Assembly: GCF_007993035.1 (NCBI RefSeq)
Contig: NZ_VOOS01000003.1
Span: forward strand, 337,501 to 401,500
Direction of reading: 5' to 3'
Length of the DNA: 64,000 nt
Source of the DNA: Vicingus serpentipes
GTDB lineage: Bacteria > Bacteroidota > Bacteroidia > Flavobacteriales_E > Vicingaceae
Shown here: one piece after another, positions 52,935 through 61,276 of the stretch
Layout: the number at the start of each line of letters is the position of its first letter
Position numbering within the stretch: the stretch's first letter is position 1
The notes under the pieces: model-generated
What the model saw: only the letters and a program-made list of their open reading frames with translations
Databases searched by the model: none
Told to the model about the DNA's origin: nothing
Position numbers and translations under genes: made by a program

Positions 52935-54054
52935 CAATTGTTTTTAATATTGATTCCCATAATTCATCTCCAGTCTTATCCCAATTGAACTTTTCTCCTT
53001 GTATCAAACTTTTTTGAGCAAGTTTAGCATGTAGTTTTTTATCAGTTACAATTCTAGTCATTGCATTAGCAATATCATCAACAGAAAAAGGGTTAACCAA
53101 AATTCCTGCATCTTGAACCACTTCTGGCATAGAGGTAACATTAGAAGTAATAACTGGCACTCCACTTTTCATAGCCTCAACTAAAGGAATTCCGAAACCT
53201 TCAAAAATTGGAACATAGGTTAAAGCATAAGCTGAAGCTGTTATTTTATATAAATCTTTTCGTTCAACTCTTCCACTAAAAATAATATCATTTTTATATT
53301 CTAGCTGATTAAAATGTTCTTCAATTTCTTTAGGCCACCACATCTTTTTTCCGACAATAAGAAGTTTTAAATCGGAATTGTTTTTTTGTTTAAATTGATT
53401 AAAAGCTTCAAATAATCGAACTAAATTTTTTCTTGGATGCAGAGAGCCAATAAACAGAAAAAAATCGTTTGCTTCGCTATATTTAGCTTTTATAGTTTCT
53501 TTTTCGATTTCATTTAGTGGTTTAAACTCTTTGTTCACACCGTTGTAAACGACATCAATTTTAGAAGGCTTTATTTGGTAAGTTTTTACAATATCTTGTT
53601 TCGTAAATTCAGAAACAGCAGCTATTCTTGTTGATTTTTTTGCGAAAAGTGGAAAATATTTTCGGTAATAATTTCTGTAGGCTTTTGGCAATTGTTCAGG
53701 GTGATGTTCAAAATTTAAATCATGAATAATTGCTAAAGTTTTGGTTTCAGAATTTAAAGGTATCATACCATCGGTGCCTATAAAAATATCTGGTTTTACT
53801 TTTTTAAGCCAACGTTTTAATGAGAATTGATACCAAACAATGTAGAGTAGAGGATGCCTAGCTTGTGGCTTTAAAATAACAGGTTCAATGTTATCAGCAA
53901 AAATATAATCAGAATGAGGAGGTCTGTCAAAAATAAAATAAAATGTTACTTGAGGATGAGTAAGAACAATTCTTTTAAATGATTCGTAGGTTACTAAACC
54001 AATACCATCAATCTTATTTTTAAGTAATAACCTTGTATTTACTGCAACCTTCAA
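52927..54054 (-). CDS. Glycosyltransferase family 4
   Basis: A 375-residue GT-B fold enzyme that transfers a sugar from a nucleotide donor to a surface-glycan precursor. The N-terminal half is the acceptor domain. In the donor domain, [17 protein letters not shown] and [19 protein letters not shown] followed by [12 protein letters not shown] are the standard GT4 signatures, with the catalytic-type E-x7-E. The start is TTG at 54054 ([11 protein letters not shown]), the only codon that gives the expected N-terminus. It is divergent from the flippase gene and overlaps rnhB. Confidence 0.9.
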   Translation of the reverse strand: MKVAVNTRLLLKNKIDGIGLVTYESFKRIVLTHPQVTFYFIFDRPPHSDYIFADNIEPVILKPQARHPLLYIVWYQFSLKRWLKKVKPDIFIGTDGMIPLNSETKTLAIIHDLNFEHHPEQLPKAYRNYYRKYFPLFAKKSTRIAAVSEFTKQDIVKTYQIKPSKIDVVYNGVNKEFKPLNEIEKETIKAKYSEANDFFLFIGSLHPRKNLVRLFEAFNQFKQKNNSDLKLLIVGKKMWWPKEIEEHFNQLEYKNDIIFSGRVERKDLYKITASAYALTYVPIFEGFGIPLVEAMKSGVPVITSNVTSMPEVVQDAGILVNPFSVDDIANAMTRIVTDKKLHAKLAQKSLIQGEKFNWDKTGDELWESILKTIDA

Positions 54055-54122
54055 GAGCTAATTTTTTAGCGAAAATAATAATATTGAATAAGATAAGTTA
54101 CTTTTGTTTAAAATCAATTTTT

Positions 54123-55574
54123 GTGCAACGGAAGTTTATTATTAATCTCGGCTTATTGCTTTTGCTTAATTTTTTAATTAAGCCTTTCTGGATTTTTGGT
54201 ATAGACCGAACTGTTCAAAATACGATTGCAGCAGAAGAATATGGGATTTATTTTACATTATTTAATTTCTCAATTCTCTTTAATATTTTATTGGATTTTG
54301 GAATAACTAATTTTAATAACCGAAATATTGCTCAACACAAGCAATTGCTAGCAAAATATTTCTCAGGTATAGTTGTTTTCAAATTTCTACTTGCAATTTT
54401 ATATTTTGCAATTACTTTTATAGTTGGGTTTATTATTGGTTACGATTCTAGCCGATTTCAAATTTTATTATTTCTCTCTATCAATCAATTTCTAATTTCT
54501 TTTTTACAGTATTTAAGGTCAAATATTGCTGGTTTACAGTTGTTTGTGTTAGATAGCTTGTTCTCAGTGTTAGATAAAACCTTAATGATTGGATTATGTG
54601 CTATTTTAATTTGGGGACATCTTTTTGAAGGAGAATTTACATTGATGCAATTTATTTATGCTCAAACTTTAGCTTATTTATTAGCAGTTATTATTGTTTT
54701 TATCACAGTATTATTAAAAGCTAAAAAATTTAAATTTCGTTTAAATATTCCTTTTCTTATTTTAATAATAAAACAGACTGCACCTTATGCTTTATTGGTT
54801 TTAACGATGACTATTTATTATCGATTGGATGTAATAATGATTGATTACATGTTGGAAGATGGGGAATATCAATCATCTGTTTATGCACAAGCTTATCGAT
54901 TAATGGATGCTTCTAATCAAGTTGGAGTTTTGTTTGCAGGATTATTGTTGCCAATGTTTGCTTTTATGATTCAGAAAAGAGAAAAATTAGACGACTTGAT
55001 AAAGTTATCATTTGGCTTATTATTTATACCTGCTATTGTTTTAGCTTTTGTTTCTTTTTCATATGCCAATGATATAATGACTTTACTTTATCATACTAAT
55101 ATAGATGATGCAGTTAGAGTGTTACCAGTATTAATGTTTTGTTTTGTTGCAATTGCATCCACTTATATTTTTGGCACATTACTAACTGCTAATGGGAATT
55201 TAAAGCAGCTCAACTTTTTAGCCATAAGTGGAATGATTTTAAATGTTATTCTAAATCTTATTCTTATTCCAGAATATAAAGCTTTGGGATCTGCAATTGC
55301 TAGTTTAATTACTCAATTTGTAGTTTTATTTGCACAAATATTTCTTGTGAAAATCATTTTTAAATTAAAATTAAACTACAAACTTTTATTGAGTTTAATT
55401 AGTTTCATTTCATTATTGTTTATTACAATTTGGGTATTCCAAAAAGTAGAACTTTACTTTATTTATAAAGTGATTTTTATTAGTCTATTTGCTCTAATTT
55501 TCGCTATTTCGTTGAGAATAATAAATCTTAAGCAAATGCTTCAATTAATGCTGAACAGAGGCTCAACTGAATAG
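54123..55574 (+). CDS. Polysaccharide flippase, Wzx/MurJ-like
   Basis: A 483-residue inner-membrane protein with about 12-14 helices of the polysaccharide-biosynthesis (MOP) superfamily, which flips undecaprenyl-linked sugars. The N-terminus MQRKFIINLGLLLLLNFLIK and IFGIDRTVQNT is typical. I set the start at GTG 54123: upstream in-frame codons exist to 54033 but read through the divergent glycosyltransferase start and do not look conserved. It leads the glycan-export genes (two Wzz-like, one polymerase or ligase). Confidence 0.86.
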   Translation: MQRKFIINLGLLLLLNFLIKPFWIFGIDRTVQNTIAAEEYGIYFTLFNFSILFNILLDFGITNFNNRNIAQHKQLLAKYFSGIVVFKFLLAILYFAITFIVGFIIGYDSSRFQILLFLSINQFLISFLQYLRSNIAGLQLFVLDSLFSVLDKTLMIGLCAILIWGHLFEGEFTLMQFIYAQTLAYLLAVIIVFITVLLKAKKFKFRLNIPFLILIIKQTAPYALLVLTMTIYYRLDVIMIDYMLEDGEYQSSVYAQAYRLMDASNQVGVLFAGLLLPMFAFMIQKREKLDDLIKLSFGLLFIPAIVLAFVSFSYANDIMTLLYHTNIDDAVRVLPVLMFCFVAIASTYIFGTLLTANGNLKQLNFLAISGMILNVILNLILIPEYKALGSAIASLITQFVVLFAQIFLVKIIFKLKLNYKLLLSLISFISLLFITIWVFQKVELYFIYKVIFISLFALIFAISLRIINLKQMLQLMLNRGSTE

Positions 55575-55634
55575 AATAAAAATAGTACTTTTACGGCTCT
55601 TTAAAATAATCTAATGAGCATTTGCTTTTAGCTG

Positions 55635-56633
55635 ATGAGTACTGAAGACAGAAATTTATATCAATTTAATAAGCAAAGCTTTTATTCTCAGATTATGTTG
55701 TGGAAAAAGCAATTGTTGTTTGTCGCTTTATTCTCAATCATTTGCTCTTCAATTTTCTCATTTTTCATTAAAGATAAATACCAATCTTCTGTTATTTTAT
55801 ATCCCACAACTACAAGTTCTATTTCTAAGGCTTTAATAACAGAAAATTTTGGAGGTAAAGATGATATTCTTGAATTTGGAGATATTGAACAAGCAGAACA
55901 ATTAATTCAGATTTTAAATTCGGATGAAATTAAAGATAGAATAGTTGAAAAGTATGATTTAATGAATCACTATTGTGTTGATGAAAATGATGACTACAAA
56001 AGAACTAAGTTAGATAGATTGTATAAAGACAATATTTCTTTTAAGCTAACAAAATATATGGCTGTAGAGATTAAAGTTTTAGATTGCAGTAGTGATACAG
56101 CAGCATTGATTGCAAATGATATTTCTATGTTTTTAGATACTGTAAAAAATAGAATGCGTAGGGAAATTGCGATAGAAGCTTTTAAAATTGTTGAAAATGA
56201 ATATAATTATCAAAATAATTATGTTGTTAAATTAGAAGATTCACTTACCACACTTCGTCAATTAGGAGTTATCGACTATGAATCGCAAGCAGAACGAATT
56301 ACTGAACAAATGTCAATTGCAATTTTACAAGGAAAACAAAATGCTGTAAAAGCTTTAGAAGATAAATTGTCAGTTTTATCAAAGTATGGAGGGGCTTATG
56401 TATCTATTCGAGATCAGTTGGAGTACGAGAAAAAACAATTAACTTTTATTCATTCAAAATACCAATCGGCAAAAGTAGATGCTGAAAGTAATTTACAACA
56501 TAAATTTATTGTAAATAAAGCAGTACCAGCAGAAAAACCAGTTTATCCAATTCGTTGGTTAATAGTATTAATTTCTACAATTTCAGTATTATTGCTTTCA
56601 ATTTTTTTAATATTACTTTTTAATAAAAAATAA
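55635..56633 (+). CDS. Wzz-like polysaccharide chain-length protein, copy 1
   Basis: A 332-residue inner-membrane protein of the Wzz/polysaccharide co-polymerase type: a helix near residues 27-46, a large periplasmic helical region (about 50-300, with YQSSVILYPTT and a coiled coil) and a second helix at about 308-329, preceded by PAEKPVYPIRW. It should set glycan chain length. It lacks an attached tyrosine-kinase domain, and no separate kinase is seen. It lies 60 bases after the flippase and 6 bases before its paralogue. Confidence 0.82.
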   Translation: MSTEDRNLYQFNKQSFYSQIMLWKKQLLFVALFSIICSSIFSFFIKDKYQSSVILYPTTTSSISKALITENFGGKDDILEFGDIEQAEQLIQILNSDEIKDRIVEKYDLMNHYCVDENDDYKRTKLDRLYKDNISFKLTKYMAVEIKVLDCSSDTAALIANDISMFLDTVKNRMRREIAIEAFKIVENEYNYQNNYVVKLEDSLTTLRQLGVIDYESQAERITEQMSIAILQGKQNAVKALEDKLSVLSKYGGAYVSIRDQLEYEKKQLTFIHSKYQSAKVDAESNLQHKFIVNKAVPAEKPVYPIRWLIVLISTISVLLLSIFLILLFNKK

Positions 56634-56639
56634 CAACAC

Positions 56640-57593
56640 ATGTTTGATTTAAAAAATATGAATCACAGCCTTCTTGAAATGTTTTTGAAAAATTTCAAGT
56701 TATTAATTATTGTAGGAATTGTTGCAGCAATTCTGTCTATTGTATTTTCATCACCAACGTTTATAGACCCTAAGTTTCAGTCACAAGCAGTTGTTTATCC
56801 TTCAAATCTAGGTGAATATTCAGAGGAAAGTCCTATTGAACAAATGATGCAATGGTTTGAATCAAGAACTATTAAAGAAAATGTAATTAAAGAGTTAGGT
56901 TTAGCTGAACATTATGATATTGATACAAAAAAAGACAGTTTAGGTCATTATTACTTATTACTAGAATATGACGAGAATGTAAGTATTAATGAAACCAAAT
57001 ATGAATCAGCAGAAATTACAGTTACAGATGTTGAACCAGAAATGGCATATAAAATGGTAAATAAAATTATTGAAAACCTAAACAAAGTAATAAGAGCAGA
57101 ACATAAAAAAAGAGCTATTGAGGATTTTAAAACCATTGAAAATCAATTCAATAAAGTTAAAGTTGAGTTAGATTCTGTTTCAAATGAATTAAAGAAAATA
57201 AGAAAAGATTATAGTATTATTAATTACGGTGTTCAATCGATAGAAGTAATGAAAGGATATTTGAAAACTGTAGAAGGTTCTAGTAAATCGAATATTAATA
57301 ATGCTGAGATTTTAAGATTAAAAGAAAATTTAGAAAATAAAGGTGGTGATTATATTGTTTTAGATCAACGAGTTTATCAACTGCTTGATTCATATAGAGC
57401 TTGGGAAAAAGAATACAACAATGCTTTAAAAATAGTTAATCGTGAAATGACATACACGAATATAGTTACACCTCCATTTATTTCTTATAAAAAGGTTTAT
57501 CCGGTTAGATGGTTGATTGTTATTATTTCTACATTCTCAGCTGTATTTTTTGCATTTGTTGTTTTATTATTTTTAGGTAAAGCGAAAAAATAA
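56640..57593 (+). CDS. Wzz-like polysaccharide chain-length protein, copy 2
   Basis: A 317-residue paralogue of the previous gene with the same layout: N-terminal helix (20-38), periplasmic region with FQSQAVVYPSN near its start, coiled coil (about 155-200) and C-terminal helix (about 292-312) after ISYKKVYPVRW. Sequence identity between the two is low, so the duplication is old or one was acquired. Both could form a mixed oligomer that tunes chain length. The polymerase or ligase gene starts 3 bases later. Confidence 0.82.
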   Translation: MFDLKNMNHSLLEMFLKNFKLLIIVGIVAAILSIVFSSPTFIDPKFQSQAVVYPSNLGEYSEESPIEQMMQWFESRTIKENVIKELGLAEHYDIDTKKDSLGHYYLLLEYDENVSINETKYESAEITVTDVEPEMAYKMVNKIIENLNKVIRAEHKKRAIEDFKTIENQFNKVKVELDSVSNELKKIRKDYSIINYGVQSIEVMKGYLKTVEGSSKSNINNAEILRLKENLENKGGDYIVLDQRVYQLLDSYRAWEKEYNNALKIVNREMTYTNIVTPPFISYKKVYPVRWLIVIISTFSAVFFAFVVLLFLGKAKK

Positions 57594-57596
57594 TCA

Positions 57597-59042
57597 GTGT
57601 TAAAAACACTAAAGCCATATTACATTTATCTTTTTAGTTTCTTATTTATAGTACTAAACAGTATTCTAATTGCCAATGAATTTTACTATTTAGCATTAGT
57701 CCCATTTGTATTAGCAATTGTTTATATAGCATTTTATGATGTTGAAAAACTCATGTGGTTTATTGTTTTTACAACTCCCATTTCAATGAATTTAGAAGAA
57801 TTGTCTATTGGTGGAATAGGGATGTATTTGCCAACAGAACCATTAATGTTTGGTGTTATGATTCTGTTTTTTCTAAAGTTGATTGCGGATAAAAAATTCG
57901 ATTCTAAAATAGTTAAACATCCGGTAACTGTTATTATTTTACTTCAATTAGGATGGATATTATTTACATCTATAACTAGTGAAATGCCTATAGTTTCATT
58001 AAAATTTTTGTTGTCAAGATTATGGTTTGTTGTTTGTTTCTATTTTATTGGAACTCAATTATTCAAAAAAATAAGTAACTATAAAATATTTTATTGGTGT
58101 TATTTAATTCCTTTAGCTGGCGTTGTAATATATGCAGTAGTTCGATTAGCAACTTATAGTTTTAATGAAAAGGCAGCTCATTGGGTAATGGAACCTTTTT
58201 TTAAAGACCACACTTCTTATGGTGCAATATTAGCAATGTTTGTGCCTATACCTTTTATCTTTTTAGCTAAAGCAGAGAAGTATTCAATTAGAGTGATAGC
58301 TGGAATTTTTTTAGCAATCCTAGTTATAGGAACTATTTTCTCTTACACTAGAGCTGCATGGGTGAGTTTGGTTGTTGCTATTGTTCTTTACTTTATATAT
58401 AAATACAAAATAAAGTTTAAATATTTAGCAACAATAGGAGCGGTCGGATTAATTGTTTTAGCATTTAACTGGACTAGCTTGATGATGGATTTGGAGCGAA
58501 ACAATCAAGATTCATCAGCTAATTTATCTGAGCACGTTCAATCAATTTCAAATGTATCTACTGATGCATCAAATTTAGAACGTATAAACAGATGGACATC
58601 TGCTTGGTTAATGTTTTTAGAAAGACCTGTTTTTGGATGGGGACCTGGTACTTATGTTTTTCAGTATGCTCCTTTTCAATTGTCTAAAAATAAAACAATA
58701 ATAAGTACTAATGTTGGTAACAATGGAAATGCTCATAGTGAGTATATTGGTCCATTAGCTGAACAGGGATTGATTGGAACTATCATGGTAGTTTTGTTAA
58801 TTAGTATGGTTTTTTATAAGGGGTCAGCTTTATATCATCGATTACCTAAAGGAGAATTAAAATCCGTTGTTCTTTTTACTTTGTTAGGATTGTTTACTTA
58901 TGTAATTCATGGCTTTTTAAATAATTACTTAGATACTGATAAAGCTTCAGTTCCTTTTTGGGGGTTTATAGCTTTAATTGTTGCGATAGATGTTTATCAT
59001 TCTGATAATGATTCGGAACTACTTGAAACGAAGGCCAAGTAA
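57597..59042 (+). CDS. O-antigen ligase/polymerase family membrane protein
   Basis: A 481-residue polytopic inner-membrane protein with about 11-12 helices and a large periplasmic loop, carrying the Wzy_C/WaaL domain: SYTRAAWVSLVVAI, then the loop with RINRWTSAWLMF, RPVFGWGPGTYV and NAHSEYIGPLAEQGLIG. It either polymerises repeat units or ligates polymer to an acceptor; sequence alone does not decide. The start is GTG at 57597 (MLKTLKPYY). It ends the glycan-export operon and overlaps the convergent phosphatase by 24 bases. Confidence 0.85.
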   Translation: MLKTLKPYYIYLFSFLFIVLNSILIANEFYYLALVPFVLAIVYIAFYDVEKLMWFIVFTTPISMNLEELSIGGIGMYLPTEPLMFGVMILFFLKLIADKKFDSKIVKHPVTVIILLQLGWILFTSITSEMPIVSLKFLLSRLWFVVCFYFIGTQLFKKISNYKIFYWCYLIPLAGVVIYAVVRLATYSFNEKAAHWVMEPFFKDHTSYGAILAMFVPIPFIFLAKAEKYSIRVIAGIFLAILVIGTIFSYTRAAWVSLVVAIVLYFIYKYKIKFKYLATIGAVGLIVLAFNWTSLMMDLERNNQDSSANLSEHVQSISNVSTDASNLERINRWTSAWLMFLERPVFGWGPGTYVFQYAPFQLSKNKTIISTNVGNNGNAHSEYIGPLAEQGLIGTIMVVLLISMVFYKGSALYHRLPKGELKSVVLFTLLGLFTYVIHGFLNNYLDTDKASVPFWGFIALIVAIDVYHSDNDSELLETKAK

Positions 59043-60242
59043 AGCAACATCATCACTAAACTCATTTCTAGCTTTAAACTCATTCAATTCGTAGATAATG
59101 TGGTCTATAATATTAACTATAGCTTCACTTTTGTTACTCAAGATTATTTTCTCAATAGATTGAGTACTAAATTCTTCATTATTAACATCGATTTCTTCTG
59201 TTACACCATCTGTAAAACACATTAGGACTCCATTTTTAGGGATTTTAATGTTTTTTTCTGTGATTGAAGGAAGTTGTTCGAACATACCCAAGATAGTACA
59301 ACCTTCTGTTAATTCTTTAAATTGATGACCAATTAGTAAAAGAGGAGGGTTGTGTCCTGCGTTAATGAATTGTAAATTTCTAGTTGTACAATTGTATTTA
59401 CCTATAAAAGCAGTAATAAATTTTTCTCGTTTAGCACTAGAAATTAAATTACAGTTAAGTTCAGTAACTAATTCAGTAAGTGAAGAAGTTCTTTTTATTA
59501 AAGAACGCAAACTTGCTTGGAAATTAGACATGATTAAAGCAGCAGAAACTCCTTTACCAGATACGTCAGCAATACAAAAAGCAATTTCATCTCTATTTAA
59601 TTGAATGAAATCATAATAATCTCCTCCAACCATGTGATGAGGAATATATTTTGCAGCCACTTCAATTTCATTATTGTTAGGAAGCTTGTCTGGAAAAAGC
59701 ATGGTTTGCATTTCTGATGCTAGCTCCATTTCCTTTTCAATGGCTATTTGTTTCAGGTTTTTCTTGTATAATCTTTTATTTTCAATAGCCACTACTATTA
59801 AATTAGTGAATGTTTGAATAAAAGTAAGGTGTTTTATTATTGGGCTTACCTCAATTTTTTCTCCAATCAAATCTCCAATTAAAACGTAGGCTAGGGGGTG
59901 AGATTTATGAAAGACAGGGATAATTACATCAAATTCTTGAAGATTAGGATTGTTAATAGATTGTGAACTTACAATTTCAGATATACCTAATAAATCTTTT
60001 TCAGCATTTATGATGTTACACTCAGTTCCAAAACATAATTCTTGATTCCATTTTTCTCCATCATAATTGTAAAGCAAAATTTTACCAATGTTTAAATCAT
60101 CAACTAATACTTCCTTATAAATTTTAAATAAATCATCTTGAGGTAAATTATTATTGATGGCTTTAGTTAATTCTAAAAGCTTGCTAAGTTTTAATTTTCC
60201 TAGTTGTAATCGTTTCTTTATATTTTGATTTGATTTATTCAC
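59019..60242 (-). CDS. GAF-SpoIIE serine phosphatase
   Basis: A 407-residue cytoplasmic RsbU-like phosphatase: a GAF sensor (about 20-165), a short coiled coil (about 165-185) and a PP2C/SpoIIE domain (about 190-405). Metal motifs are [29 protein letters not shown] and FTDGVTEE. It should dephosphorylate a STAS-domain protein in response to a ligand of GAF; no STAS or anti-sigma gene is nearby. The start is GTG at 60242, within the last codons of lpxD (8-base overlap), so the gene is coupled to lpxD. Confidence 0.87.
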   Translation of the reverse strand: MNKSNQNIKKRLQLGKLKLSKLLELTKAINNNLPQDDLFKIYKEVLVDDLNIGKILLYNYDGEKWNQELCFGTECNIINAEKDLLGISEIVSSQSINNPNLQEFDVIIPVFHKSHPLAYVLIGDLIGEKIEVSPIIKHLTFIQTFTNLIVVAIENKRLYKKNLKQIAIEKEMELASEMQTMLFPDKLPNNNEIEVAAKYIPHHMVGGDYYDFIQLNRDEIAFCIADVSGKGVSAALIMSNFQASLRSLIKRTSSLTELVTELNCNLISSAKREKFITAFIGKYNCTTRNLQFINAGHNPPLLLIGHQFKELTEGCTILGMFEQLPSITEKNIKIPKNGVLMCFTDGVTEEIDVNNEEFSTQSIEKIILSNKSEAIVNIIDHIIYELNEFKARNEFSDDVALLGLRFK

Positions 60243-61167
60243 CTTTTAATTTTTCGATGATTGAAGGAATTTGTCTAATTGAAGCCATTTCTCTCATCTT
60301 TTCTCTGAATTCACCAGCTGGACTACCAAAATATGATTTGCCTGCCTCTAATGATTTAGAAACACCTGATTGAGCCATTACAGTTACATTGTCTTCAATT
60401 TTAATGTCACTAGGAATACCCGCTTGTCCCCATAAGGTAACATTATTTCCAATTACTGAACATCCTGCCACTCCAACTTGTGAAGCAATAATGCACATCT
60501 CACCAACTAAAGTGTCATGACCAATTTGAACATGATTGTCAATTTTCGTGTGTTTACCTATAATGGTATCACCTGTTACTCCTTTATCCACAGTTGAGCA
60601 TGCTCCAATTTCAACATAATCCTGAATTATTGTTCTTCCTCCAGAATTCAATCTTTCTCTATGATCACCTCTATTTTTATAGTAGAATGCCATACCTCCA
60701 ATAACACAATTTGATTGAATAATAACGTTGTCACCAATTATACAATTGTCATGTATTACTACATTTGGAAATAAAATAGTGTTGTTTCCAATTTTAACAT
60801 TATTACCAAGTGTTACTGTAGAGTGTATTTGGCAGTTTGTACCAATTTGAGCTGAGCTAGCAACTTTCGAAGTGTTGAATTCAAAAGGGCGAAAAAATTT
60901 TATTAAGGAATTAAAATCTCTAAAAGGGTCTTCTGAGAAAATTAAACCTTTACCTTCTGGACAATCAACTTTTTGATTAATAATAACAATAGTTGCTTTA
61001 GAATTTAAAGCTTTATCATAATATTTTGGATGGTCAACAAATACAACATCCCCATTTTCAACAACATGAATTTCATTAACACCTGTAACAGGTAATTCTG
61101 GATTTCCATCAAAATCACACCCAAGTAATTGAGCAATGTTTTTGAGTGTGTTTTGAGCAATTTTCAT
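60235..61167 (-). CDS. lpxD: UDP-3-O-acylglucosamine N-acyltransferase, LpxD family
   Basis: Adds the second acyl chain to UDP-3-O-acyl-glucosamine in lipid A synthesis. The 310-residue protein has an LpxD N-terminal uridine-binding domain (1-100, [16 protein letters not shown]) and a left-handed beta-helix of hexapeptide repeats (about 105-265), with HVQIGHD near residue 217 carrying the candidate catalytic His. It is shorter than the roughly 340 residues of Escherichia coli LpxD, and Bacteroidota often hold a second LpxD-like copy, so it might be the auxiliary paralogue. It shares an operon with the GAF-SpoIIE gene. Confidence 0.85.
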   Translation of the reverse strand: MKIAQNTLKNIAQLLGCDFDGNPELPVTGVNEIHVVENGDVVFVDHPKYYDKALNSKATIVIINQKVDCPEGKGLIFSEDPFRDFNSLIKFFRPFEFNTSKVASSAQIGTNCQIHSTVTLGNNVKIGNNTILFPNVVIHDNCIIGDNVIIQSNCVIGGMAFYYKNRGDHRERLNSGGRTIIQDYVEIGACSTVDKGVTGDTIIGKHTKIDNHVQIGHDTLVGEMCIIASQVGVAGCSVIGNNVTLWGQAGIPSDIKIEDNVTVMAQSGVSKSLEAGKSYFGSPAGEFREKMREMASIRQIPSIIEKLKGE

Positions 61168-61223
61168 GATTTTAATTTTTAATAAAGATAATAATACAAG
61201 GATAGAAATTAATATTATGGTAT

Positions 61224-61260
61224 AAAAAAACCCTCACTAAATTTTAGTGAGGGTTTTTTT
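61224..61260 (-). terminator. Terminator of secDF
   Basis: CCCTCACTAA (61231-61240) pairs with TTAGTGAGGG (61244-61253), loop ATT, with seven A on one side and seven T on the other. It lies 16 bases past the secDF stop and upstream of lpxD; its symmetry would allow it to work in both directions. Confidence 0.9.
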
Positions 61261-61276
61261 TATTTAATAAGTTGTT

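Noticed and set aside
54033-54122. Longer N-terminus of the flippase
   Set aside because: It would overlap the divergent glycosyltransferase coding region; GTG 54123 gives the typical MQRKFI...LL start.
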